Shown here: piece by piece, positions 8,027-15,861 of the stretch
How positions within the stretch are numbered: the stretch's first letter is position 1
Layout of the letters: each line of letters begins with the position of its first letter
From: CAYGZQ01 sp964354375 [NCBI: uncultured Planctomycetota bacterium]
Lineage (GTDB): Bacteria; JAJVIF01; JAPKYR01
NCBI GenBank assembly: GCA_964354375.1
Contig: CAYGZQ010000002.1
Coordinates: 1 to 39,733 of the forward strand
DNA length: 39,733 bases
Reading direction: 5' to 3'
Translations under genes and position numbers: made by a program
Notes under the pieces: generated by a model
Databases searched by the model: none
Told to the model about the DNA's origin: nothing
What the model saw: the letters and a program-made list of their open reading frames with translations, nothing else

Positions 8027-8492
8027 TGTCGTTTGATTTGTGTGCCGGAGAGCGGTCCTTTTCCGGCGACCGGTTGTACACGTGACCCAGCTTCCTCAGA
8101 TCCTCGAGGAGCTTCCCCTGGGGTTTCCTGGGAATCCTGAACTGCCACCATCCGATTTCGTGGGGGTGCTGATCGATGTTGGACGGTTGATCGGGATCCC
8201 ACGTGGCATGTATGAAATCCTGGTCCGTTTCTCTTATGGCCAGCTCGATTGTCCGGCGGCCCGCCATTGAGAGGGACTCGCTGATCTCCTCGATGATGTC
8301 GCGCACGGCGAGGTCATGGTTGTAAGTCTCCATCGCCCAGCAATAGCCCTGGATGATCGAAACAACGAACCGCCTCCATTCGTCCAGAAGGGAGGCAAGG
8401 GTCATGTCGCGATTGATTCGGTTGGAGAGGCGCGCGAGGGTTTCACGGACTCTCTCTCGATCCGATGGAGAAAGGTCGTGTTCGATAGACAT
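7950..8492 (-). CDS. Uncharacterised 180-residue protein
   Basis: I do not recognise a family. The protein starts MSIEHDLSPSDRERVRETLA behind an excellent ribosome binding site (AGGAGAGGAGG), so translation is likely. It is charged and soluble with no signal peptide. A mostly helical first half (residues 1-90) is followed by a conserved-looking W/H-rich stretch (IHATWDPDQPSN...HPHEIGWWQFRIPRKPQGKLLEDLRKLGHVY) and a disordered proline-rich tail. The tail overlaps the 3' end of the DUF2723 gene by 77 bp on the opposite strand. The end of the reading frame could be an over-extension. Confidence 0.6.
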   Translation of the reverse strand: MSIEHDLSPSDRERVRETLARLSNRINRDMTLASLLDEWRRFVVSIIQGYCWAMETYNHDLAVRDIIEEISESLSMAGRRTIELAIRETDQDFIHATWDPDQPSNIDQHPHEIGWWQFRIPRKPQGKLLEDLRKLGHVYNRSPEKDRSPAHKSNDIKSLRLPSQGTFAPGDSQAPPVPSD

Positions 8493-8598
8493 CCGGCACC
8501 TCCTCTCCTGCGCGCCGCCAAGATGGTATCCTACAAACAATATATCACATGGAAGGCGAAATCGCAGTCATCGGGACGGGATCATCGGGATTTTTGCG

Positions 8599-8736
8599 GT
8601 AGCATGCGCATCTTGTGGCTGTTGAAAAAGTCCGATTTGCAGGGGCACGGCATGCCGTGCCCCTACGTGATGCCGAATGAATGGCGGGCTGTGCTTGTCT
8701 AGGACTTTTTCGACAGCCTCCGGATGCGCATGCTAC
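8599..8736. repeat. Nested palindromic element (element within element), copy B
   Basis: There are three concentric inverted repeats. The outer arms are GTAGCATGCGCATC (8599-8612) and GATGCGCATGCTAC (8723-8736). The middle arms are GGCTGTTGAAAAAGTCC and GGACTTTTTCGACAGCC. The inner one is a perfect 24-bp palindrome at 8641-8664 (AGGGGCACGGCA and its complement). The outer ends are those of the family at 1546, 32182 and 36451, so the middle element probably inserted into one of them. Confidence 0.8.
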
Positions 8737-8781
8737 GTGGTCGATTTGGCGGTTCAACACCTTGCATGATAGGATAAGGCC

Positions 8782-9657
8782 GTGACCTACCAGCCGCAAT
8801 TGGAGCACCACAGGCAATACGAGCAGACGTACCGCCTCGGCATGCACGGCGGATGGACCCAGGGTGCAACATGGACCAAGCGGCTCCTCGTTATCCTCAC
8901 CGTCTGCTGGCTTGTGGCGGTGTTCTCAATCCTGACCCGTCTCTCGTCGACTCCGCTGGGCCCCATTGTCGCCTCCCTCTACCTCACACCCTCTGCGGTC
9001 GCTTCCGGCAGCATATGGCAGATTCTCACGGCACCCTGGTTTGGAACGATCTGCCCGTGTCAGATCTGGGTGTTTTTCTTTCACATGTTCTACCTTCTCG
9101 TGTTCGGGCCGAAGGTTGAGCGCGAATGGGGCAGCAGTCGTTTTATCAGGTACTACCTCAGCATCGCGCTGCTTGCGACAGTGCTCTCATTCCTTCTCAG
9201 GTTGCCGATCCCTCAGATAAGTGTGATCCCGGCGTCCACGACCAGCGCGGCGATATTCGCGGTCATGATAGCGTACGGGTCGAACTGGCCCCGCGATCCG
9301 TTCTGGGTATTCGGACTGTTTCCTTCACCGGTGATATATATAATCCTCTTCCTCTGCGCCGTTGAGATCCTCTTTATGATCCTTTTCCCCGCGACCGGCT
9401 TCGGCGTGGACTATGTCGGGAGCGCGATGGGTGTCGCGCTCGGATTCGGCGCGATGAAAGTCCCCTTTCTGAAGGCAATCTTTGTCGGGGAGAAACCCAC
9501 TAGGACCGTCTCGACCGGCAAGCGCGCCGCGGCGCAGGAGTTCAGCGTACCGCGATCCTCTTCGTCCACCGCAAAGAGATCTTCGCCCCCCATGCCGCAG
9601 CAAACCACTCAAAAACCCGGAAAGAAAGGCAAACGCTCGGGATTCCTGGAGCTTTAG
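8782..9657 (+). CDS. Rhomboid-like membrane protein, probably catalytically inactive
   Basis: This is a 291-residue protein with a cytosolic N-terminus, six probable transmembrane segments and a basic, serine/proline-rich tail of about 55 residues. The rhomboid pattern is visible: SIWQILTAPWF in loop 1, H101MFYLLVFGPKVEREWGSSRFIRYY in the second and third segments, and STTSAAIFAVMIAYG in segment four, aligning with the GxSGxxF serine motif (Ser155). In segment six the usual AHLGGxxxG reads DYVGSAMGVALG, so the catalytic histidine appears replaced by Tyr211. The GxSG glycines are also lost. That points to a pseudo-rhomboid (Derlin/iRhom-like binding role) rather than a protease. The start is GTG with an AGGATAAGG site. 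Confidence 0.75.
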   Translation: MTYQPQLEHHRQYEQTYRLGMHGGWTQGATWTKRLLVILTVCWLVAVFSILTRLSSTPLGPIVASLYLTPSAVASGSIWQILTAPWFGTICPCQIWVFFFHMFYLLVFGPKVEREWGSSRFIRYYLSIALLATVLSFLLRLPIPQISVIPASTTSAAIFAVMIAYGSNWPRDPFWVFGLFPSPVIYIILFLCAVEILFMILFPATGFGVDYVGSAMGVALGFGAMKVPFLKAIFVGEKPTRTVSTGKRAAAQEFSVPRSSSSTAKRSSPPMPQQTTQKPGKKGKRSGFLEL

Positions 9658-9697
9658 CCCTTTCACTGTTCAGATTCATCCTTTGGAGCGGACTTTT

Positions 9698-9810
9698 GTG
9701 GCGCCCATACGTACGCCCCGAGTTCTTCGAGGGGCGGACGGATGGGTGGCTCGCTTCCACAAGATAAGACACCCATCCGCCCCGCTGGTCGCGGGGCGTA
9801 TGGGCGCCAC
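9698..9810. repeat. GTGGCGCCCATACG inverted repeat
   Basis: The arms GTGGCGCCCATACG...ACGCCCCG and CGGGGCGTATGGGCGCCAC pair apart from a 4-nt insertion in the left arm. An inner pair (GGGGCGGACGGATGGGTG and CACCCATCCGCCCC) nests inside it. It lies between convergent genes and may end both transcripts. Confidence 0.7.
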
Positions 9811-9834
9811 CCCGGATCGAACTGCCAACTGAGC

Positions 9835-11088
9835 CTATTCATCCTCCAAGGCGGCTTCGGCCGCGGAATACAGCTCATCGCGCCATTCCCTGTAGATCGG
9901 AGCCCAATCCTGCAGGGCCGGGTCGATCTCATCCACGTCGACCTGAGACTCGCTGTCGTATTCCCCGTCCAGATACTCGCGAAGCGTCCGCCACCACTCC
10001 AACGATTCGGCGCTCTGGTTCTGATACTCCTCTACTCGCGCCAGGTTGAAATAGAAAACGGACGGCATTCCCAGGCTCTCGGAGAATCGGGCCAGGTTTA
10101 TGCGGAACCTCGGCATGCCCGCCCACCTTGACTGAGGGTCGGTCTCCGCGGCTAGGCTGTCGGAAGCGAGCTGTAGCAGCGGGGACACAAGCTCCGAATA
10201 TTCATCCGCGAAATTCAGGTTCGCCAGGATATAGCGGCTGCCGTTCCAGATGTAGTACTCGCGCCATGACGGAAGGAAGTCGCCGGCGGAGTTCAGCGAA
10301 TAGCGATCTGCCCTCACCACCATCGTCCCGTCCCGCTCCATCTCGCTGAAATCGGTGTCGTAGCCCCATGACCGGAACCCCTCGATGAATCCGTCGCTGA
10401 CGGTTACGAGGACGAGATAGTAGCTTGTCGGGCGGGACTCGAAGCCCTCGATGTCGAGGATGCAGTCGAGAATCCCATCGCCGGTCATGTCGCGCCAATC
10501 CCAACGAGGCGTAACGGTCTCGGCCAGTTGATTTCGCCATTCCGCTATCGAGGGATCGCTTGCGTCGAAAATCGCGTCCGTGAAATCAAGTCTGGCCGGA
10601 TCGGATGTGATTTCGGGTGGCGCCGGGACCTTCAGAACGGTCAGACGGTCCGCCAGCTCGCGGGGCGTGAGATCGATTTCGTCTACCAAGGTGAATTCGT
10701 CGCCAGACCTTGTCAGCTGAACCAGGTAGTACCCACACACCGAGTAAAAATCCCCAACATCGTACGCCTTGTTTTCGGGCACGCTTCCCTGAAACGTCAC
10801 CATGTACGAAAACACTCCCTCCTCGCCTCCCTCCGGAATAAGCACCTTCACGCTGCGCACGAAATAGCGACCTCCCTCGTCAGGCTGAACAATCCTGCAC
10901 TGCAAATACTTGATGGCGTTAAGGCGATCCGACGAATCGAGAGGAATCTCCCGAGCAAAGCCCTGCGCGTACATGTCCTGCACGGGCTCCTGTCCCCGCA
11001 CCGGGGTCGCAAGAGTGCAGGTCAGAATCGAGATCGCGATATACACCCCGAAAATCGCACCCGCCTGCACGATTCTCTCAGTCCTCAT
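9835..11088 (-). CDS. Uncharacterised secreted protein
   Basis: The 417-residue protein has an N-terminal hydrophobic signal segment (VQAGAIFGVYIAISILTCTLATPVRGQE), probably cleaved after VRG. The rest is acidic and beta-rich with no family I can name. A segment around WDWRDMTGDGILDCILDIEGFES resembles the DxxGDGxxD calcium-binding loops of FG-GAP/VCBS-type proteins. The C-terminal 100 residues look helical and TPR-like (FYFNLARVEEYQNQSAESLEWWRTLREYL). An in-frame GTG at 11106 would add six residues and also has a plausible site (GAGGTC). The ATG at 11088 follows AAGGCGGTGG. The gene begins next to the tandem repeat array at 11181. Confidence 0.7.
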   Translation of the reverse strand: MRTERIVQAGAIFGVYIAISILTCTLATPVRGQEPVQDMYAQGFAREIPLDSSDRLNAIKYLQCRIVQPDEGGRYFVRSVKVLIPEGGEEGVFSYMVTFQGSVPENKAYDVGDFYSVCGYYLVQLTRSGDEFTLVDEIDLTPRELADRLTVLKVPAPPEITSDPARLDFTDAIFDASDPSIAEWRNQLAETVTPRWDWRDMTGDGILDCILDIEGFESRPTSYYLVLVTVSDGFIEGFRSWGYDTDFSEMERDGTMVVRADRYSLNSAGDFLPSWREYYIWNGSRYILANLNFADEYSELVSPLLQLASDSLAAETDPQSRWAGMPRFRINLARFSESLGMPSVFYFNLARVEEYQNQSAESLEWWRTLREYLDGEYDSESQVDVDEIDPALQDWAPIYREWRDELYSAAEAALEDE

Positions 11089-11464
11089 TAACCACCGCCT
11101 TTTCACGCGACCTCGATGCTAACATGCAGACCGGTTTTCAACAAGGCCATTGGGGCTGGTGCCGGAGCTGTACCGGAGCTGTGCCGGTAGCTGCTACCTT
11201 TTCGTCCTCGAAAAGTAGCTGCTACCGGCGTAGAGGCCTGGCCCCGGTAGCAGCTACCTTACCGCTCGCTTCGCTCGCGGCAAGGATAGCAGCTACCGGA
11301 AAAATGTCGTCCTCGAAAAGTAGCTGCTACCGGCGTAGAGGCCTGGCCCCGGTAGCAGCTACCTTACCGCTCGCTTCGCTCGCGGCAAGGATAGCAGCTA
11401 CCGGAAAAATGTCGTCCTCGAAAAGTGGCTGCTACCGGCCCTCTGGGGTATCATCATTCCCGCC
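11089..11464. other. Non-coding stretch with repeat array
   Basis: Divergent intergenic region between the secreted protein and the permease. About 70% of it is the tandem palindromic array at 11181-11446. The remaining 90 bases next to the secreted-protein gene show no convincing promoter match, and 18 bases separate the array from the permease start. No gene was found. Confidence 0.7.
11181..11446. repeat. Tandem 105-bp palindromic repeat (GGTAGCAGCTACC family)
   Basis: A 105-bp unit repeats with almost no change: CGTCCTCGAAAAG recurs at 11203, 11308 and 11413. Each unit contains a GTAGCTGCTACCGG / CCGGTAGCAGCTAC hairpin and a CTTACCGC...GCGGCAAG hairpin. There are two full units plus partial flanks. 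A related single unit is at 29298-29361. Confidence 0.85.
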
Positions 11465-12421
11465 ATGTCATCCATGAAAGAGATACTCTCACGATACCCC
11501 GAGCTGAAGCGACCCGGGCCGCGATACTGGCTCATCCCCGCGACCATCGTCATGCTCGCAGTCCTCGGATGGTCCGCGCACGATACCGAGGTGGCCGAAG
11601 TCACCCGCGACCGTCAAGGCCGCGTGATAATCCAGACCCCGGACTATCGATGGGACGCCGCACTCAACATCGTCGCGGGCAACCTTAGACCCCTCACAAG
11701 GGAAGTGGAAGGCGGAAGGGTAACGGTCACCCGCATGGTGGACGGAAGAAAAGAGCCGGTCACGCGGCGTCAGGGCGGGCTGATACGTCCCGACTTCTCC
11801 AGGCGAACACTGAACATTCTCGTCCCGGACATGCTCGAGACCATCGAGATCGCACTTCTCGGGACACTCATTGCAGTGGTGATCGCTTTCCCGCTCTCTT
11901 TCCTCGCCGCACGCAACATAATCGGCATAAGCCCCCTCGGCCTGACCCTCTACGGAATCGTGCGATTCACGTTCAATTTTCTCTCCGCGATACCCGCCCT
12001 TGTTGTGGCCCTGATTTTCACCGTGATCGTCGGGGTCGGACCTGCAGCGGGAGTGATGGCTCTGGGGTTCCACTCAATAGGGATGGTGGGACGGCTGTTC
12101 GCTGAGGCGCTAGAGAACGTGGATCGCGGCCCGATCGAGGCATTGCAGGCGACCGGTGCTGGATGGATGCAGGTCGTCGCGTTCGGAGTCGTCCCGCAGA
12201 TAGGCCCCCTCTTCCTCGCGTACTCGATCTACAGATGGGACATCAACGTGCGTATGAGCATGATCCTCGGCTTCGTCGGCGCGGGCGGCATAGGCGTGTT
12301 TCTGCAGTCGGAGATCAACTGGTTCCACTACACGCTGGTATCGACCGCGTTCATTCTCATACTCGTGACCGTAACCCTGCTCGACCTCGGCTCAAGCTGG
12401 ATACAGAGAAGGCTGTTGTAG
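11465..12421 (+). CDS. PhnE-like ABC transporter permease
   Basis: This is a 318-residue inner-membrane permease of the binding-protein-dependent (BPD) type. The core MLETIEIALLGTLIAVVIAFPLSFLAARNI, FNFLSAIPALVVALIFTVIVGVG, the EAA-loop segment EALENVDRGPIEALQATGA and the end NVRMSMILGFVGAGGIGVFLQSEIN fit PhnE, the phosphonate (or phosphite/phosphate-related) importer permease. After the first membrane segment there is an extra hydrophilic stretch of about 70 residues (roughly 35-105) that E. coli PhnE (about 259 residues) lacks. No phnC ATPase or phnD binding protein is adjacent, so partners must be encoded elsewhere and the substrate is unproven. A second ATG lies three codons in. No strong ribosome binding site is visible. 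Confidence 0.85.
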   Translation: MSSMKEILSRYPELKRPGPRYWLIPATIVMLAVLGWSAHDTEVAEVTRDRQGRVIIQTPDYRWDAALNIVAGNLRPLTREVEGGRVTVTRMVDGRKEPVTRRQGGLIRPDFSRRTLNILVPDMLETIEIALLGTLIAVVIAFPLSFLAARNIIGISPLGLTLYGIVRFTFNFLSAIPALVVALIFTVIVGVGPAAGVMALGFHSIGMVGRLFAEALENVDRGPIEALQATGAGWMQVVAFGVVPQIGPLFLAYSIYRWDINVRMSMILGFVGAGGIGVFLQSEINWFHYTLVSTAFILILVTVTLLDLGSSWIQRRLL

Positions 12422-12428
12422 AAGGGGG

Positions 12429-12456
12429 CTGGCAACTGCGGTGAATCTGTTATAAT
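12429..12456 (+). promoter_or_regulatory. Sigma-70-type promoter for the DUF3800 gene
   Basis: CTGGCA (12429-12434) and a perfect TATAAT (12451-12456) are separated by 16 bp. It lies directly after the permease stop codon and about 75 bp before the leader ORF at 12532. Confidence 0.6.
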
Positions 12457-12531
12457 GCGCATATTACCAGTGGAGGACTTCTTCTACATTCGAGCGCTAG
12501 TGAGAAGGGAAGCGTGTTGTTAAGGAGAGAC

Positions 12532-12582
12532 ATGGACCGGTGCTCATTGTACCGCCCTTACAACCCCGGAAAGGAATCCTGA
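12532..12582 (+). CDS. Leader ORF of 16 codons coupled to the DUF3800 gene
   Basis: ATG at 12532 follows a strong TAAGGAGAG site and encodes MDRCSLYRPYNPGKES. Its TGA stop shares one base with the ATG of the next gene (TGATG at 12580-12584). This arrangement is typical of translational coupling: ribosomes ending here restart on the downstream gene. The peptide itself may be unimportant. It could instead be an accidental short frame, but the strong ribosome site otherwise lacks a use, as the downstream start has its own AAGGAA. Confidence 0.45.
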   Translation: MDRCSLYRPYNPGKES

Positions 12583-13376
12583 TGCTGATGTTTTCAGATG
12601 AAGCGGGGCTCGTCTATCCCGGGCGGAGACAGACTCCCTATTTCGGGTTGGGAGGGCTGGCAATACCTGACTCGGAGTTGGCAGCAGTGAGATTGTCAAT
12701 CAGGCTGCTGCGGGAAAAGCATCATTTCTTTGTCAACTTCGAATACAAATATAACCTAAGGTACAAGATCCCGTTCTGCAAGGACCTTTTCGATTGGTAC
12801 TTCGCAAACGATCGAATCGGCTTCTTTGCGCTCGTTCTAAGGACAGCGGATCTTGATTGGTCTTACTGGGGTAAGGGCGGCCAAGAGCCGCATAACGCGT
12901 GTTACACGTACTTCTACAGGCTCATGTTAGACATCTTCCTTAGGGACTATGTCGGTGAGGCTTCCGGGGTCAAAGTCATCTTAGATACCCAATCATTGGG
13001 CCAGAAGGCTCTGAGAAACCGCTTCGGCTACTTCCAGGAACACCCAGCAGTGATTGACTGTGAGGAGAGAGCTTCCTTCAAGGACGACCTGCTGCAACTG
13101 GCTGATCTTCTGCTTAGTTCCACGATCAACAGGTTCACCCTGTTTGAGTTTCCTTCGCATACGACCTGCCCCATCAAGAACGCGGTTTGCGAGCTGATGA
13201 TGACGAAACTAGGACTACGGAACTTCTGGAACTGGAGGCGTGTGGGGCAAACCTGGGGCCCGCCGGACGTTCCGTGGATGAAAGACCCAAGGGACCCGAA
13301 TTGGGAGCGCCCCGGCACCCCTAGCACAAGAAGGTGGGGAAAGAAATTCGACCTCTTTTCATGGCACGGGAGATGA
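12582..13376 (+). CDS. DUF3800 family protein
   Basis: The 264-residue protein has the DUF3800 layout. An N-terminal MLMFSDEAG (strand ending in DE, like the FIDESG motif) is followed by YFGLGGLAI, and the distal half has VKVILDTQSLG and FKDDLLQLADLLLSS, matching the conserved D-x-ADLLA motif. These acidic residues suggest an RNase H-like metal-dependent fold, but activity is not established. DUF3800 genes are often in mobile or defence regions. Here the gene is visibly richer in A+T and uses different codons from its neighbours, consistent with acquisition. The ATG at 12582 is chosen for its AAGGAA site and the conserved beginning. An in-frame GTG at 12540 is unlikely. Confidence 0.8.
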   Translation: MLMFSDEAGLVYPGRRQTPYFGLGGLAIPDSELAAVRLSIRLLREKHHFFVNFEYKYNLRYKIPFCKDLFDWYFANDRIGFFALVLRTADLDWSYWGKGGQEPHNACYTYFYRLMLDIFLRDYVGEASGVKVILDTQSLGQKALRNRFGYFQEHPAVIDCEERASFKDDLLQLADLLLSSTINRFTLFEFPSHTTCPIKNAVCELMMTKLGLRNFWNWRRVGQTWGPPDVPWMKDPRDPNWERPGTPSTRRWGKKFDLFSWHGR

Positions 13377-13507
13377 AAAAAAAGCCCCGCCCTCCGCAAA
13401 AATGGTGCGGTGGAAAAGGGCAGGACAAATATCATATACCACATTTTTGTCTGGTTGTCAAGTAGACGTCATTCCTTGACTGACCCGATTCTCCCGTACT
13501 GAATAGC

Positions 13508-15610
13508 TTATCCGCCGCCGTAGCAGGGGTCGAGGTCGGGCATCTCGTGGTTGGTGATGCGCACCGGGTTGTTGGGCTCGGTGGTCACCTTCCAGATGTC
13601 CATGTTGCCGTCGGCGCGGTCGGACATAAACGCGACCCACATACCGTCCTTCGAGAATGACGGGTACCCGTCGAGCGGCGTCTGGTTCTCCATGGCAGTC
13701 AGGTCCTTCGTATCGTTGACGAAGTCGGTGAAGAGGACGTCGGGATTGCCGAAGCGCTCGCTTTGCCACGCGAGGCCTTGTCCGCCCTCGCCGCGGCTGG
13801 ACGGGTAGCCGTCGAACGCCGTATCGAACGTGTAGCGGGTCGGGTGGTTCCCGCTCCCCTCTTTCATCTGCGGGTTGAGCCCGTAGATTTCGTAATTGCC
13901 GCCGCCCGAGCGATTGGACTGGAAGTAAAGCCATTGACCGGCGCTGTTAGAGCGATCCCAGTTCGGGGCTTCATCGGCAGCGTAGTTGTAGGTCACCCTG
14001 AACTCGCCGCCTCCGCCGACCAGTTTCGTGTAGATTTCGTACTGCCCCTGGGTATTGGCGCAGTAGGCTATCGTGGTGCCGTTATAGTCGAAGTCGGGCA
14101 TGCGTTCCTCGGAGACGGTCACGGCGAACGGCTGCCAGGCGCCGGTGTTGTCGCCGGCGGCTTCGATCGGTACTCCGCCTGCGGTGAACTGCAAGTCCAG
14201 AACGCGGATATCGAAATTGCCCTTGGTGCCCGCCCCGCCGATGTTGGCGTTGGTAATGAAAGCGATCTTGTCGCCGGCGGTATTGATGCACGGCTCGAGC
14301 TCATCGGACCCGTGGATTCCGTCGTTAGTGAGACGGTACACCTCGGAAGTCTTTATGTGGTACGCGTAGATGTCGGAGTTGGAGCCGTTACGATAACTCG
14401 CGAACACTATCATCAGTCTCTTCTCAGGATCGCCTCCGGAGCCGCCCGTGTCGACCTTGAACTTGTAGCGATGGTACATCGTGTCGTAGCCCTGGACGGT
14501 ATCGACGCTCTCCGCTTTCACGATAGCGTCGTACAGACCCGAGTTCACTTCCCGGTCGTTTGCGATGTTGCACCAGAACTTGCGGAGGGTGCTCCTGTCG
14601 TAGTTTCCGAACTCCATAATGAAATTGATTTCATCCTCATCGAAAGGAGGAACACCGTCGCCCGGAGGCCACGCGTCCGAGCCGGTTGTGGGCCATTCGT
14701 GCATTTCCACCCACCCATCCGTGCTCACATCCAGAATTTCGGGGACATAGACGGAAACACCTTCGATGCCCTCGTCCGGGATAGCCTGCTGCCAGTCAGC
14801 GACTATGCACTCAAACAGGACGGTCGATGTCGGGTCGGTATTGCCCGGCGGAAGAGGATCGGTCTGCCACATCTTCACAACCTGGTACGGCTCCTTGCAG
14901 TGCGTCGGCACACTGCCGTCAAAAAAGCACTCGTCGACAATGGCCTTCACCGTCGCATATCCCGATCCCGGCGGTACCCGTATCTCCAGCTTCTCCTTGT
15001 CGGAATAAATCGCCGGACCGCTTCCGTCTGGATCGGGAAGGAACTTCCTGGTGGAGTCCTCTTTCTCAAATGCAATAAACGGGTTGAGCCACTGCTCTGT
15101 TTCAGACCAGTCCGGGTCGGTGTCGTATATGTCCGTGTAGCTGTCGGCATTGGCCACTTCCCAGGCCGCGCCGGTTTCCTCATTCTTCGGCAGCCACGAG
15201 AAGATGATCCTCACGTCGTATGCAGTGTATTGGGTGGGGTTAACAAGGTCCATGTCCACGAAATACACGTAGCGAAGGGCATCATAGCCGGTGATCTTCA
15301 GCCTAAGACACCCTCCGACCGGGCAGTTCTGGTGATTCAGATAGCCGCTCAGGTCGAGATGCACCGCCGCCGACCTGTCGGGTCTCACTACCACGGTCCA
15401 TGAGACCGGGTCGAAATCGATGGAGAACGCCCCCACAATGTTGTGGCCCGGCTGGAAGTTGAAGCTCTGAAGGGACGGCTTCTCGATGGGCGGAGCGGTC
15501 GCGTTGTGTCCGCCGCCCCCGCAGGAGGCTGCTCCCATGAGAAGCAGAATCGCCAGTATCGTAAGGGTCGGGTAAGTGGTCAGCGCCGAAAACCTCTTAT
15601 CCTTTGTCAT
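13508..15610 (-). CDS. Large lipoprotein with N-terminal beta domain and TolB/WD40-like propeller
   Basis: The 700-residue protein has the signal peptide TLTILAILLLMGAASC with lipidated Cys, then a GGGG linker. Residues about 50-400 are a beta-rich domain beginning HNIVGAFSIDFDPVSW and containing YTAYDVRIIFSW, which resembles the same region in two other lipoproteins here (29461 and 32548). From about residue 400, repeats such as LMIVFASYRNGSNSDIYAYH, DKIAFITNAN and DGMWVAFMSDRADGNMDIWKV form a TolB-type beta propeller, each blade ending in an S.R.G..DI motif. It probably sits on the outer membrane facing the periplasm or outside. Function is unknown. AGAGG precedes the ATG. Confidence 0.8.
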   Translation of the reverse strand: MTKDKRFSALTTYPTLTILAILLLMGAASCGGGGHNATAPPIEKPSLQSFNFQPGHNIVGAFSIDFDPVSWTVVVRPDRSAAVHLDLSGYLNHQNCPVGGCLRLKITGYDALRYVYFVDMDLVNPTQYTAYDVRIIFSWLPKNEETGAAWEVANADSYTDIYDTDPDWSETEQWLNPFIAFEKEDSTRKFLPDPDGSGPAIYSDKEKLEIRVPPGSGYATVKAIVDECFFDGSVPTHCKEPYQVVKMWQTDPLPPGNTDPTSTVLFECIVADWQQAIPDEGIEGVSVYVPEILDVSTDGWVEMHEWPTTGSDAWPPGDGVPPFDEDEINFIMEFGNYDRSTLRKFWCNIANDREVNSGLYDAIVKAESVDTVQGYDTMYHRYKFKVDTGGSGGDPEKRLMIVFASYRNGSNSDIYAYHIKTSEVYRLTNDGIHGSDELEPCINTAGDKIAFITNANIGGAGTKGNFDIRVLDLQFTAGGVPIEAAGDNTGAWQPFAVTVSEERMPDFDYNGTTIAYCANTQGQYEIYTKLVGGGGEFRVTYNYAADEAPNWDRSNSAGQWLYFQSNRSGGGNYEIYGLNPQMKEGSGNHPTRYTFDTAFDGYPSSRGEGGQGLAWQSERFGNPDVLFTDFVNDTKDLTAMENQTPLDGYPSFSKDGMWVAFMSDRADGNMDIWKVTTEPNNPVRITNHEMPDLDPCYGGG

Positions 15611-15658
15611 GGGGAATACCTCTCATCAGACAAGGCAGAATCGAGCATGCTCAAAATA

Positions 15659-15674
15659 CCCGGCCTAAGCCGGG
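15659..15674. other. Short hairpin in the leader of the propeller lipoprotein gene
   Basis: CCCGGC and GCCGGG pair across CTAA. It lies between two minus-strand genes, so it may be a weak end signal for the PPC gene or a leader structure of the lipoprotein gene. No T-tract follows on the minus strand. Confidence 0.35.
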
Positions 15675-15861
15675 CTGCACAACTGAAGTCTACCACAGCA
15701 GCATCCGCCTCACAACCCTATAAGGCGGGTCGGAAACAGCAGGTAAGAGCACTAATATAGGGCATTGGGTACAGGCACCGGCCCCGGAGGAGAAGAGCGG
15801 CTTTCTCCCCACAAGGAGTGAGAACTTCCAGAGGACTGAATTGGCGCGGAATGGCTGCGTG

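Noticed and set aside
8641-8664. Restriction or regulator site as an isolated palindrome
   Set aside because: It is the centre of a larger nested repeat, so a separate operator is not needed to explain it.
11181-11446. CRISPR array
   Set aside because: The unit is 105 bp and near-identical throughout, with no short repeat/unique spacer alternation and no cas genes.
13377-13440. Bidirectional terminator after the DUF3800 gene
   Set aside because: GC-rich and A-rich runs are present but the arms do not pair convincingly.
13763-15403. 546-codon plus-strand frame opposite the propeller lipoprotein
   Set aside because: It is antisense to a gene with a clear signal peptide and repeat motifs; its own translation is R/V/G/H-rich without any fold pattern.
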